Program-made: the position numbers and the translations under genes
Notes under the pieces: model-generated
Database searches by the model: none
Told to the model about the DNA's origin: nothing
The model's input: the letters and a program-made list of their open reading frames with translations, nothing else
Assembly: GCA_014654705.1 (NCBI GenBank)
Contig: JACVZY010000090.1
Span: 62,001-126,000 of the forward strand
Source of the DNA: Ignavibacteria bacterium
GTDB taxonomy: Bacteria; Bacteroidota; Ignavibacteria; Kapaibacteriales; UBA4661
DNA: 64,000 nucleotides
Reading direction: 5' to 3'
Part shown: positions 38,213 to 47,444 of the stretch, piece after piece
Layout of the letters: each line of letters opens with the position of its first letter
Numbering within the stretch: position 1 is the stretch's first letter

Positions 38213-38284
38213 TGACCCCAACGGGATTTGAACCCGTACAGCCACCTTGAAAGGGTGGTGACCTAACCGTTAGTCGATGGGGCC
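38213..38284 (-). tRNA. tRNA-Glu (anticodon UUC)
   Basis: On the minus strand a 72-nt cloverleaf runs from GGCCCCA to TGGGGTC plus discriminator A. The D-arm is GACTAACGGTTAGGTC, the anticodon stem CCACC/GGTGG encloses loop CTTTCAA with anticodon UUC, and the T-arm reads CGGGTTCAAATCCCG. The 3' CCA is not encoded, so it must be added after transcription. Confidence 0.97.
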
Positions 38285-38319
38285 GTTTTTCATCGGCAGA
38301 ATTTTTGAGCCAAGAATTA

Positions 38320-38350
38320 CAAATTTATGTGCTTTTTATGACACATCCAA
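38320..38350 (-). promoter_or_regulatory. Predicted promoter of tRNA-Glu
   Basis: On the minus strand TTG (at 38348-38350) is followed after 20 bases by TAAATTTG (38320-38327), matching the Bacteroidota consensus, about 35 bases upstream of the tRNA. Confidence 0.55.
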
Positions 38351-38574
38351 AAGAAAAATACATTTGTTGTAAAAAAAAGCATCCAATCGGTTTTTTTTTC
38401 AAGGTTATCGTGCTTGCTTTCAGTGATTTATGCTAAAAATTGACCACTGGGAATTAACAACTCCGCGAAGCCTTCTTGCGTCAAAACACAGAAACCATTT
38501 GGCAGAATAATGACTTTTAGCGAACTTCGCAGTCCGCAAAGCCCGACCCTCTCACCTCAAGAAACAATATCATT

Positions 38575-39402
38575 ATGACCTTACAAGAACAAATCGAACT
38601 TTTGAGCGCCGAAGCTGCGCCATCAGAACAAGAAGTCATGCCTGTTGTTACTGAATTGTTGCATTTGCTTAATGCGGGAAAAGTCCGCGCTGCCGAACAA
38701 GATATGCAAAAGCACTGGCGAGCAAATACGTGGGTAAAAAAAGGCATCTTGCTTTGCTTCAAGTACGGCAGAATGTCTGATATGTCCACCGGCGCATTCC
38801 GCTTCTTCGATAAACATACTATTCCGATGAAGTCTATGAATCTTGATAGCGGTGTACGTGTGGTGCCAGGCGGCTCTGCTATACGGTCGGGAGCGTATGT
38901 AGCACGGGGCGTAATTTGTATGCCGCCAATGTACATAAATATTGGTGCATATGTGGACGAAGGCACAATGGTAGATTCTCATGCACTTGTGGGAACGTGT
39001 GCGCAGATTGGCAAGCGTGTTCATCTCTCGGCGGCGGCGCAAATTGGCGGCGTACTGGAACCTGCCGGAGCGCGTCCGGTCATTATTGAGGACGATGTAT
39101 TTGTCGGTGGCAACTGTGGAGTATATGAAGGTGTGATTGTCCGCAGCCGTGCCGTCCTCAGTTCAGGCGTCATACTGAACGGTTCTATTAAAGTATATGA
39201 TGCCGTCAACGGCACTGTTCTTCAATCCACATCGGACACGCCTCTGGAAATTCCCGAAGGCGCGGTGCTTATTAGTGGTTCACGTCCGCTTGATACGCCA
39301 TTTGGCAAAGAAAAGGCGTTGTCAGTTTACACGCCCATTATTGTAAAATACCGCGATCCCAAAACCGATGCGAAGACCGCATTGGAGGATGCTTTGCGCT
39401 AG
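38575..39402 (+). CDS. dapD: 2,3,4,5-tetrahydropyridine-2,6-dicarboxylate N-succinyltransferase
   Basis: 275 residues, ATG 38575. Uses succinyl-CoA to succinylate tetrahydrodipicolinate in the diaminopimelate/lysine pathway, in the cytosol. An N-terminal helical domain (1-95) precedes a left-handed parallel beta-helix of hexapeptide repeats, about 100-240: [60 protein letters not shown]. It stands 31 bases before the PhzF gene; no other dap genes lie here. Confidence 0.97.
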   Translation: MTLQEQIELLSAEAAPSEQEVMPVVTELLHLLNAGKVRAAEQDMQKHWRANTWVKKGILLCFKYGRMSDMSTGAFRFFDKHTIPMKSMNLDSGVRVVPGGSAIRSGAYVARGVICMPPMYINIGAYVDEGTMVDSHALVGTCAQIGKRVHLSAAAQIGGVLEPAGARPVIIEDDVFVGGNCGVYEGVIVRSRAVLSSGVILNGSIKVYDAVNGTVLQSTSDTPLEIPEGAVLISGSRPLDTPFGKEKALSVYTPIIVKYRDPKTDAKTALEDALR

Positions 39403-39433
39403 CACACGCACAAAATAACAACATCCTTCATTT

Positions 39434-40276
39434 TTGCCAGATACCTTGACTCTTCCAATCTATCAAATTGATGCCTTTGCTCGACAACGCTTTAGCGGCA
39501 ACCCGGCAGCTGTCGTCCCACTGGAATCATGGCTGCCTGACGAGATGATGCAAGCTATTGCAATGGAAAACAACCTTGCAGAAACGGCGTATGTTGTGCG
39601 TCGCGAGGATGGCACTTACGATTTGCGCTGGTTTACGCCCGAACTAGAAATTCCTCTTTGTGGTCATGCCACACTTGCCGCAGCATTTGTACTCTTTACC
39701 TACTATGGCTTTACGGGCAATACCATCTGCTTTCACACCCAAAGCGGCAAGTTGTTTGTAAATAAAGCTGGCGATAACCGCCTTGTCCTTGACTTTCCCG
39801 CCAGACCACTTATTCGCTTATCCGCCCCTGAAGAGCATGCACTTAGCCTACAGCTAACGACAATTCTAGGAAAAACACCACTTGAAATATTTCACAGCGT
39901 CAATAATTACCTCGCCATCTATCAATGCGAAGAAGATGTGCGCAGTATCAATCCTAATATTTCGGCACTCAATGAATTAGCAGATGTCATTGGAGTCATC
40001 GTTACAGCGCAAGGGAGCGGCGAGTATGACTGTGTTTCGCGCTATTTCTGCCCGAATACGACTATTCCGGAAGATCCCGTTACGGGTTCGGCGCATTGCT
40101 CTCTTGTGCCGTATTGGGCGGAAAAACTCAGTAAAACTACGCTGTTCGCTTATCAAGCCTCAGCACGAGGCGGAGAAATCTCCTGTGAGCTTATTACGGA
40201 AGCTACCACACAGAATCAGCGCGTTCGCATGGGCGGGTATGCCGCGCCGTACCTTCAAGGGACGATTGAGGTATAA
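39434..40276 (+). CDS. PhzF-family isomerase/epimerase with TTG start
   Basis: 280 residues from TTG 39434. No ATG occurs before residue 38, and the conserved N-terminus (PIYQIDAFARQRFSGNPAAV) must be included, so TTG is the likely start. The catalytic Glu is E50 in NNLAETAYVV, followed by PLCGHATLAAAFVLF. The second half has the matching GSGEYDCVSRYFCPN and PEDPVTGSAHC. The family includes PhzF, diaminopimelate-epimerase-like folds and many housekeeping members of unknown substrate. It lies directly behind dapD, perhaps in one transcript. Confidence 0.92.
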   Translation: MPDTLTLPIYQIDAFARQRFSGNPAAVVPLESWLPDEMMQAIAMENNLAETAYVVRREDGTYDLRWFTPELEIPLCGHATLAAAFVLFTYYGFTGNTICFHTQSGKLFVNKAGDNRLVLDFPARPLIRLSAPEEHALSLQLTTILGKTPLEIFHSVNNYLAIYQCEEDVRSINPNISALNELADVIGVIVTAQGSGEYDCVSRYFCPNTTIPEDPVTGSAHCSLVPYWAEKLSKTTLFAYQASARGGEISCELITEATTQNQRVRMGGYAAPYLQGTIEV

Positions 40277-40283
40277 AAAAACA

Positions 40284-40312
40284 GCAGAAGAATTTGTGCC
40301 ATATTCTTCTGC
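40284..40312 (-). terminator. Terminator for the anti-sigma gene
   Basis: GCAGAAGAAT (40284-40293) pairs with ATTCTTCTGC (40303-40312). On the minus strand it is followed by a T-run (TTTTTTTATACC), so it mainly serves the 40446-41564 gene and may also stop the PhzF transcript. Confidence 0.7.
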
Positions 40313-40445
40313 CGTTAGTGGTGGAGGTTTTTTGATTGGTGATAGTAGTTGGTAGTCCGTTGTGCCTAGCCGGCTACCTTGGTTCCCCACGAGAGATGCC
40401 AATCATCATCAGTATTCATGCGCCTTACCATACATCATCAGGCGC

Positions 40446-41564
40446 TTATTTTCCGTTCAGTTTATCCAATTCTTTTTGCCAGCGAGTGAAACTTGTGCTT
40501 TTGGCTGCATTGAGAATGCCAAGTGCTTCTTGAAGTCCTTGTACTGCCCGTGCCTTTTTACCTTCGGCAGCATCAAGGAGTGCAAGTTCTGCGCGTGCTT
40601 CGCCTTCTAGTTCTTGCAAGCCAAGCTTTTGTGCGGCTTTTGAAGCATTACCCAGATGTACACGGCTTTCGGCTGCGTTGCCTGCTTGCCGCAGTAGAGC
40701 GCCAAGTGATTTTTCCACGAAAGCAGCGCCTGTGCGGTCGTTTGAGGCTTCCTTTGCGTGGAGTTGCTTTTCGTAATCTGCAATCGTTGCCGCATACCGT
40801 CCCTGCATACCGCCGCCGCTAATACGCGCTGTGTATTCACGGGGCTTGGCGTTTGCGGTTTGTTCTGGCTCGCTCGCAAGAGCAGACGCACCATTCTGTG
40901 CGTCTGCTTGGCGCTGTGCGGTGATGTCGGGTGTATGGTCTGCCGTGCTTGCTGTCGGCGGTATACTCTGTGCTTCCGCGTTTTGTGGCGTTCCTTGCGG
41001 GACGCTTGTGCTGCGCTCTGCGGTTTCACTTCCTTGTTTTTCAGTTGCTTGGTTAGAGACAGCTTGATTATCAGCAGTGTACTGCTCAAGGCTATTCTTT
41101 TTCATCACGTAGCTGACAGCTGCCGTACCACCCGCAATCGTGGCGATGCCTATTCCTGCGCTTACGACCATTGAAGTAGTAGATGCAAAGACTGTGGAGA
41201 GCAATGATGATGCCCACGATGCTGTGCCAGCGCTTACTGTGCCCGTACTTGCCGCGCTTGCCGCCGTGCTGGCGGTCGAAGTCGAAAGGGCGGTCTTCCC
41301 GACAGCAGTGGTAATTGCTCCTGCTGTGGTAGCTGCACCGGCTGCGATGACAGCGTTTGCAAGGTTGTCCTCAACCGTGCGTAAAAATGCGGTTGTGCGC
41401 TCGTCGCCAAGCGATGGTTCAAAAAGCATATCCTGAATGGTCAGGATTTCGCGGACTTCTTCTGCAAAAGCCGGCGAAGTTGTCAGAAGGCGGTCAAAGT
41501 CGGCTCGCTGCCCCTCCGAGAGCGTGCCGTCCAGATACAGCGCCAAAAGTTCGTCGTTATTCAT
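40446..41564 (-). CDS. Membrane protein partner of ECF sigma factor (anti-sigma-like), TPR tail
   Basis: 372 residues from ATG 41564; a GTG at 41591 is less likely. The N-terminus (MNNDELLALYLDGTLSEGQR) is typical of anti-sigma factors, but the HxxxCxxC zinc site is missing. Residues about 68-135 are a striking Ala/Ser/Thr/Gly-only stretch, which leads to one TM (SMVVSAGIGIATIAGGTAAV). After a Gln/Ala/Ser-rich periplasmic linker (165-240), residues about 250-372 look like TPR helices (RTGAAFVEKSLGALLRQAGN). It follows the sigma gene and should hold it at the membrane (inference). Confidence 0.75.
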   Translation of the reverse strand: MNNDELLALYLDGTLSEGQRADFDRLLTTSPAFAEEVREILTIQDMLFEPSLGDERTTAFLRTVEDNLANAVIAAGAATTAGAITTAVGKTALSTSTASTAASAASTGTVSAGTASWASSLLSTVFASTTSMVVSAGIGIATIAGGTAAVSYVMKKNSLEQYTADNQAVSNQATEKQGSETAERSTSVPQGTPQNAEAQSIPPTASTADHTPDITAQRQADAQNGASALASEPEQTANAKPREYTARISGGGMQGRYAATIADYEKQLHAKEASNDRTGAAFVEKSLGALLRQAGNAAESRVHLGNASKAAQKLGLQELEGEARAELALLDAAEGKKARAVQGLQEALGILNAAKSTSFTRWQKELDKLNGK

Positions 41565-41677
41565 GGTTTTTCGATAATGTGCCGCGCGCACCCTGCTTGC
41601 ACGCGCTGCGTGGAGAATCTACAATGTACAAACTATCAATACAGTCTTGAATGTTGGGTTTTTGAAAGTTGAGTTTG

Positions 41678-42316
41678 TCACTCATCTTGCGTCTCGTCGT
41701 CTTCGGGTTTTAGTTCCCGCAGATATGGCTTCAGTGCTGTGTGCAGCATTTTTTTTGCTCTAAAGACGCGCACTTTGGCAAGAGAAAGTGAAATTTTGAG
41801 CATATCAGCAATTTCTTCGTACTGGAAGCCATCGAAATGCTTGAGTTCAAGCGGTTCACGGAATTCTTCCGGCAGTGAAGCGATTGCTTTTTTGAGTGCA
41901 TCTGAGAGCAATACGTCCTCGCCCGTACGGTCGTCGGGGTCGTCAATGGAATAGGCGATGTCGTCTATGTCCGTCGTAATACGTTGCTTTTGCTTGTGAT
42001 TGAGCGTTTGATTGCGGGCAATAGTAAAGAGCCATGCCGCAAAACTGCCGCCCAAAAACGATGCGCGTTTTTCAAAGACCAATGTCATAACGCTTTGGAA
42101 CACATCTTCCGCAGACTCGCGAGTTTTCATTGCCCGAAGACAATAGGCGAAGAGCCGCTTATCGTAACGCCTATACAGCGCTCGAAACGCCTGTTCATCG
42201 GCTTTTTCGCGGACAAGAGCAAAGAGGTCTTCGTCCGTCGTGTCGGCAACATGGTCTTTGGCAACCGTCATTTTTTCTGCTGATTGTGGCTCTCGCGTCG
42301 GATATAAAAGTCTCAT
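41678..42316 (-). CDS. ECF-type RNA polymerase sigma factor
   Basis: 212 residues, ATG 42316; ATG 42271 is a possible shorter start. Region 2 (RALYRRYDKRLFAYCLRAM, then ESAEDVFQSVMTLVFEK, SFAAWLFTIARNQTLNHKQ) and region 4 (ALKKAIASLPEEFREPLELKH and YEEIADMLKISLSLAKVRVFRAKK as the helix-turn-helix) are complete. It lies 113 bases upstream of the anti-sigma-like gene and 68 bases downstream of the OmpA-module gene on the same strand, so it might control envelope genes (inference). Confidence 0.95.
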   Translation of the reverse strand: MRLLYPTREPQSAEKMTVAKDHVADTTDEDLFALVREKADEQAFRALYRRYDKRLFAYCLRAMKTRESAEDVFQSVMTLVFEKRASFLGGSFAAWLFTIARNQTLNHKQKQRITTDIDDIAYSIDDPDDRTGEDVLLSDALKKAIASLPEEFREPLELKHFDGFQYEEIADMLKISLSLAKVRVFRAKKMLHTALKPYLRELKPEDDETQDE

Positions 42317-42384
42317 TTGCTATCCTGCATCTTTGAATAATAACATGGAAGAATTGAAAAAGTTACACGAAGCGTGGTATTTTT

Positions 42385-43566
42385 TTACGGTATGGGGTTT
42401 TCTATCCGAATAATGATACAATTTCTCGGCTCTGGTGTGTATCCTGTCAGGTTCGGGGCGATTTCTGTTTTGTATGCGCTTTTCTGCAAGTCACCGCCAA
42501 ACGCTTTTTCTATTGCTTTCAAGCGCTGCGCTATGATAACGCGCTGCTTTTCACCAAATTCTTTAGTCGGTGCGTCTGCAACTGGTACATCACCAAAACA
42601 TTGCACCGTTACTTTCGATGCCGCTTGCAACCACCCTTTTTCGCGGATGAGCGCCAGTGCTACATTGTGCGAGGCGTTCAGAGTGGTTTCTGTTGGTTGA
42701 AATGGTAACAGAGTTTCGTAGCAATACGATTGAATTAGTTTAGCAACGCGCACCGGAATTTCAATCGTTTCGGAGCGCTGGATTGGTAACATCGGATACC
42801 GAACTTCGAGATTCACCTTTAGCGGTGAATTGGTCAAGGGAATCGTATTTTTTTCTTTGTTTATTTTCCAATCTACCACAGGTTTCACCCTGCCTGCTCC
42901 AGAAATGGGAGAACGAAGCGCTTTATTATCTTGCTTCAGGTGAATACTCCATTGTGCAGGATTCTCGTCACTGGATGGGACAGTTGAGTAAAAACGGATA
43001 ATCGCCGGTGTAGCTGTTGCAGTTGTATCGGCTATGACCACAGGCTTCAAAAGCGCAGTGGCACTCAGTTCTACGCAATTACAGTTTTTTGGGAGCTGCT
43101 TGTTTACTTTTGTTGTGATACGCGCAGCAGCAATTCCCCAGACCGTGCGCAGGTACTCACTGACAGTTGCAGCCCGCTTGAGTGCGGGGTCGCTTTCGGA
43201 AAGTGTGAGTGTTTCTGCGGGTGCGGTCGTCATACGTTTTCCGATGATGTTCAGTACCTCACTAGAAATGGTCAGCAATTCAGACAAACGCTCCATCGCA
43301 AAACTTGATGCCGATGCTTTCGTTATTTGCGACACCCATTGTGGAAGTGCTGTTGAATTTTCCTGAAACGTGACAATTGCCGGAATAGCATACAAGCGGG
43401 TCTCAGGTGTTTGTATTACTTCAATAGTCAGTGGCTTTGGGATTTCAATACCGTTCGTATCCACACCAACAGGTCGTATTTCCGGCTTTTGGGCAAAACT
43501 TGGTGCAACAGCACACAGCGCAACTAGAACAAAAATATGTAATATTTTCACAACATTATTTTTCAT
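42385..43566 (-). CDS. Exported protein with duplicated OmpA-like module, no propeller
   Basis: 393 residues, ATG 43566. Signal peptide 1-25 (cleavage near PSFAQ). The rest matches only the tail shared with the 34201 and 43556 proteins. The first OmpA-like part (about 60-180) has VTFQENSTALPQW, SSEVLNIIGKRM and SEYLRTVWGIAAARIT. An Ig-like linker follows (WSIHLKQDNKALRSP), then a second OmpA-like part (about 285-393) with VTVQCFGDVPVADAPTKEFG. The peptidoglycan-binding residues look eroded. Its start overlaps the end of the 43556 gene by 11 bases, so translation is probably coupled. Confidence 0.8.
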   Translation of the reverse strand: MKNNVVKILHIFVLVALCAVAPSFAQKPEIRPVGVDTNGIEIPKPLTIEVIQTPETRLYAIPAIVTFQENSTALPQWVSQITKASASSFAMERLSELLTISSEVLNIIGKRMTTAPAETLTLSESDPALKRAATVSEYLRTVWGIAAARITTKVNKQLPKNCNCVELSATALLKPVVIADTTATATPAIIRFYSTVPSSDENPAQWSIHLKQDNKALRSPISGAGRVKPVVDWKINKEKNTIPLTNSPLKVNLEVRYPMLPIQRSETIEIPVRVAKLIQSYCYETLLPFQPTETTLNASHNVALALIREKGWLQAASKVTVQCFGDVPVADAPTKEFGEKQRVIIAQRLKAIEKAFGGDLQKSAYKTEIAPNLTGYTPEPRNCIIIRIENPIP

Positions 43567-46249
43567 TTTCTACCTCACTAACGGGAGTTTCGATAATAAC
43601 TTGCACCGTGCGATTGTAAAACCGCCCTTCCGGCAGCGTGTTATCGAAAAGCGGGTCGGCTTCACCAACACCCTTGGAATCAAGCGACTTGTATCTTGAT
43701 TGTGCCAGCGAAGCCAATTCGTCCTTCGCTTTTGCGCCCCGTGCGCCGGAGAGTTTCAGATTATATTCATCCGAACCAATGATGTCCGTATGCCCGACGA
43801 CCATTGCATCGGACGTAGCGAAGAGCCGTGGCAGCACATACTCCTTCAAAATACGACTATTCATCGAACCAACATCGGATTTATCGAAAGGAAACATGAT
43901 GAGGTTGTATCGCTCAAGCGTCTTGTCAGCAATGTGGTCGCGTTTTTTGTCGTCGGTGGTAATGCGCTTCACAGGAATCGTTGCCGCTTCTGAAAAACAC
44001 TCACGCCCTGATCTGTCCTTGACGGAAAAAACAACCGTGAGTGGTTCGGTGCCGGAGGGGAAGTCCTCCGCGTCATTTTTCCAATTCCACGTGATTGTTC
44101 CACTCGTTGCTACGTTGTCAAAGCGTTTCCAGACTTTATTTCCTTGCAGTATTGTCAGCGTGCGCACAGTCGAGGGTGGTGCGGGCGGCGGCGGTGGCTG
44201 TCGATACACGGTCTTGCCGTTGATGACGACCTTTTCCAGTTGCTGCGATTGGGGCGGCGGCGCTACGGCACGCTCCAGTGTTTGCGGCGAACTGACGGTA
44301 AATTGTACGGCTTGCGAAGAAGCGCTGATGACGGGCGTTCTGTCCACTACGGGCTTGACAATATCCCAATCATCACAAAGAATTTCTACACGTCTATTTT
44401 CTGCCAAGCCCAGGCTATCATCGCGATTGGAGGGCACGGCGGGCAAATCCCGCGCCGTGAGTTTCATGCGTTTTTCGCTAATGCCCCAGATGTCGCGCAA
44501 ATACGCCAGCACCGTCGTAGCGCGGGCTTTGGACAAACCGTTCTTTTTCTCGGCGGGGCTGGCTTGGTCATTGCAACCGACGATGGTGATAGTAGATTTT
44601 GGAAATTTGCGGAGGCGCGTTCCGAAGATATTCAGCGTGTGATAGTATTTGTCCAGCGTCTCGCCGCGCAGCTTTTCTTCATCGAAAGCGTCTGCTTCTT
44701 GCGTGGTTTTGAGCAGTTTATATCGGCTCGGTATCTCGCTTGAGCCTTCATCGAAAAAGACATAATTCAAAATACGATTCACGCTCACACTCACCACCTC
44801 TTCCATTGCCAAGCCCTGAAAGCCTGATTTTATCAGCTTTGCAGCTGTGGGGCGGAGAAGTGCTGTATTGACGGCTTGCATAACAGAGGTAAGGCTTGGG
44901 CGCTCGCCGAATACCAACGTCAAGGGCGCAATATCCGGCATTGTCTCATAGACACCACTTGCGTTCTTTTTCGGGCGAATAATGTCCAGCGTTTGCGTAA
45001 GCGAACCGTATTGCGCACTCTGCGCTGTGATGGCGAGACGCAAGGTATCAACGGGCTTGTCGAGCGGTCCAAAATCAAAATCGGTGAGAACTGTTTCAAA
45101 GGTAAAGCGCTTTTTGCCGTTCAAGGTATCGCGGAAGGTGCGCTTTGTGACGGGGTTGTAAATACTTACTGTCGCGGCTGTATTGAGCATAGAACACCCG
45201 TCTACAACGCGCCCCGAAATCGGAATTGCCACCGAGAGTGAGCTTTGCGGCACAAACGCCATAAAAATATCGTACTTACCCTGTGCATTCGGAATATCGG
45301 TGCGCTGCGAAGCAAAATAGAGAACGTCGCGTGAGGCAGGAGTACAGATAAATGCTTCTTTTGAGGCAGTGTTGATAGGCTGCCCCAGATTGCGCGGTAA
45401 CGACCATTGGTCTTTCTGATTCCGCACGGAAATATAAAAGTCTGTTTCGCCATAGTTGGGTTGATGCCAATCGGACGAAAAGAATAACTCGCGATTATTG
45501 GCGGCTATAAACGGCGACCAATCGAATCCGGGAGTGTTAATCGTATTTCCCGCATTTTTTGGTGGAAGCCATGTTTTGCGGACTGCATCGTAATCGGAGT
45601 ACCAAATATCAGCCAGACCATACCCACCCGGGCGATTCGAGGCGAAGTACAAACGCATACCGTCCGGGCTTATGGACGGCTGCCCGTCCCACCACTCAGA
45701 GTTCACCGCCAAGCCCAGATTATGTGGTATTCCCCATTCGCCATTATCGTTGAGTTCTACAACATAAATATCACAATCTTCATTTTCAACTTTTTCACCG
45801 TTGAGCGGTTTTTTGCGCCGAATCACATCCGGTCGGTCACAACCGGTGAAATACATCGTTCGGCGGTTTGCAGCAATGGATGGTACTCCTTCATTGCGAG
45901 AAGTGTTCAAGCCATTATTTCCCGGCAGTGTAATCGTGTCCATGCTCTGGGGCACAGAAAAAACTGTATCCAATCGGTTTTGCTTTGTGCTGTACCAGAA
46001 ATCATGCGACCGTGCGCCGAAACGAAGAGTCATTTTGCTGCCCGTTCGGCTGGAAACGAAATAGAGTGTTTTACCATCAGGGCTGATTGTGGGTGCATAA
46101 TCGAGCGTATCGCTATTCAGTGGTGCGCCTGGGTTAATAATGCGAACATTTTTGCCCGTGAAAACATCTTGTGCCGGAAGCACACTCGCCGCTACCAGCA
46201 TTGGTAAAAGAAGGCAAGTAATAAAGCGGAAATACTGAGAAAATATCAT
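43556..46249 (-). CDS. PD40-propeller protein with duplicated OmpA-like domains
   Basis: 897 residues from ATG 46249; a TTG at 46258 is possible. Signal peptide about 1-27. Residues about 40-350 form a PD40/WD40-like propeller: APTISPDGKTLYFVSSR, GQPSISPDGMRLYFASNRPG, FSSDWHQP. A linker (about 355-490) is followed by the first OmpA-like domain (about 495-650: LNYVFFDEGSSEIPSRYKLL, TITIVGCNDQ), a Pro-rich Ig-like linker with a PPPPPAPPS run, and a second OmpA-like domain (about 790-897: LIMFPFDKSDVGSMN, VVGHTDIIGSDEYN). PorE of T9SS has a similar PD40-OmpA order. Confidence 0.88.
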   Translation of the reverse strand: MIFSQYFRFITCLLLPMLVAASVLPAQDVFTGKNVRIINPGAPLNSDTLDYAPTISPDGKTLYFVSSRTGSKMTLRFGARSHDFWYSTKQNRLDTVFSVPQSMDTITLPGNNGLNTSRNEGVPSIAANRRTMYFTGCDRPDVIRRKKPLNGEKVENEDCDIYVVELNDNGEWGIPHNLGLAVNSEWWDGQPSISPDGMRLYFASNRPGGYGLADIWYSDYDAVRKTWLPPKNAGNTINTPGFDWSPFIAANNRELFFSSDWHQPNYGETDFYISVRNQKDQWSLPRNLGQPINTASKEAFICTPASRDVLYFASQRTDIPNAQGKYDIFMAFVPQSSLSVAIPISGRVVDGCSMLNTAATVSIYNPVTKRTFRDTLNGKKRFTFETVLTDFDFGPLDKPVDTLRLAITAQSAQYGSLTQTLDIIRPKKNASGVYETMPDIAPLTLVFGERPSLTSVMQAVNTALLRPTAAKLIKSGFQGLAMEEVVSVSVNRILNYVFFDEGSSEIPSRYKLLKTTQEADAFDEEKLRGETLDKYYHTLNIFGTRLRKFPKSTITIVGCNDQASPAEKKNGLSKARATTVLAYLRDIWGISEKRMKLTARDLPAVPSNRDDSLGLAENRRVEILCDDWDIVKPVVDRTPVISASSQAVQFTVSSPQTLERAVAPPPQSQQLEKVVINGKTVYRQPPPPPAPPSTVRTLTILQGNKVWKRFDNVATSGTITWNWKNDAEDFPSGTEPLTVVFSVKDRSGRECFSEAATIPVKRITTDDKKRDHIADKTLERYNLIMFPFDKSDVGSMNSRILKEYVLPRLFATSDAMVVGHTDIIGSDEYNLKLSGARGAKAKDELASLAQSRYKSLDSKGVGEADPLFDNTLPEGRFYNRTVQVIIETPVSEVENEK

Positions 46250-46346
46250 GGTATCCAACTAAAAATGGAACATCCTGCTCTCATTGGAGACGAAAGAGCG
46301 AGGAAAAAGTTTAGCAAACCTGATAAAAACTGGCTATTCAACAAAG

Positions 46347-47441
46347 CTACTCCACGATGACAAGGTGCTTCGGTGTGGCATCAGTCAAGACTTCGCAGCC
46401 CGTTTCAGTCAGCCATACATCGTCCTCAATCCGTACGCCGCAGCGCTCTGCCAAATACACACCAGGCTCAATCGTTACGACGGCACCAACGGGCGCAATA
46501 TCGTCGGGAAAACGATACGAAACGCTTGGTTTCTCGTGAACCTCGCGTCCCAAACCGTGACCAAGCCCGTGCGCAAAGTCCTCACCATAGCCCGCTTCTT
46601 TGATAATGTCCCGTGCCACAGCATCCAGTTCCGCCACTTTCATACCGCCTTTTGCAACGTCAATAGCCGCCTCATTTGCACGAAGCACCAACTCGAAAAT
46701 TGCGCGGTCAAAAAGGCTTGGCTCTCCGACAGCAAAGGTGCGCGTCATGTCGCTATAAAAGCCGCGAGAACGGCAGCCGAAATCCAGCGTTACCAGTTCG
46801 CCGTGCTGTATGACTTTATTCGTAGCGCGTCCGTGCGGCAAAGCGCCGCGCACACCGCTTGCCACAATCGTTTCAAAGCCTTCACCTTCCGAACCTAGTT
46901 TTTTAGAAACGTAGGCAACTTCAGCCGCAACGTCATTTTCCGTCATTCCGGCTTTGGTGGTGCGGAGCACGTGGTCATAGACTTTTGCCGCAATGCCCGC
47001 CGCTTCGCGTATCGCATCGGCTTCATCGCGGGTTTTGACCATCACGACGGCTTCGACCATACCCACAAGCGGCTGCCACTCACGCCCTTCGACGGTTTTC
47101 TTCATCACTTCTGCCGCAGCCACCGATAGGTGCGAAGCCTCAAAGCCCACATTCCGTGCGTCTTCCAAAAGCTGTTTTTCGTGAACAAACTTCCACCATT
47201 CGCGTTCAATGTGAATGGTCAGATTTGGCAGCGCAACGACTTCCTGACGTGCCTGCTCGGTATAGCGCCCGTCGGTGAGAAAATGTACTGCCGAGCGCGT
47301 CAGCACAAGCATTGCGCTCGACCCAGTGAAGCCCGTCAAATACGCCACGTGCGGGACGTGCGAAATGATGAGCGCATCAATTTTGCGCTTGTCGAATTCG
47401 CTGCGCAGTGTGCTAATGCGGTGTTCGTGTATGGTCTGCAT
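46347..47441 (-). CDS. M24-family aminopeptidase P/Xaa-Pro dipeptidase
   Basis: 364 residues, ATG 47441. A creatinase-like N-domain (1-130) precedes the pita-bread M24 domain. The five metal ligands are present: D220 in VTLDFGC, D231 in FYSDMTRTF, H295 in HGLGHGLG, E325 in TIEPGVYL and E339 in VRIEDD. It removes N-terminal residues before proline in the cytosol using Mn or Co. The gene follows panB by three bases and so is probably co-transcribed. Confidence 0.96.
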   Translation of the reverse strand: MQTIHEHRISTLRSEFDKRKIDALIISHVPHVAYLTGFTGSSAMLVLTRSAVHFLTDGRYTEQARQEVVALPNLTIHIEREWWKFVHEKQLLEDARNVGFEASHLSVAAAEVMKKTVEGREWQPLVGMVEAVVMVKTRDEADAIREAAGIAAKVYDHVLRTTKAGMTENDVAAEVAYVSKKLGSEGEGFETIVASGVRGALPHGRATNKVIQHGELVTLDFGCRSRGFYSDMTRTFAVGEPSLFDRAIFELVLRANEAAIDVAKGGMKVAELDAVARDIIKEAGYGEDFAHGLGHGLGREVHEKPSVSYRFPDDIAPVGAVVTIEPGVYLAERCGVRIEDDVWLTETGCEVLTDATPKHLVIVE

Positions 47442-47444
47442 ACG

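Noticed and set aside
43638-44642. 334-codon plus-strand frame opposite the PD40/OmpA gene
   Set aside because: It is antisense to a strong coding region with clear domains, and its Ser/Arg-rich translation matches no family.
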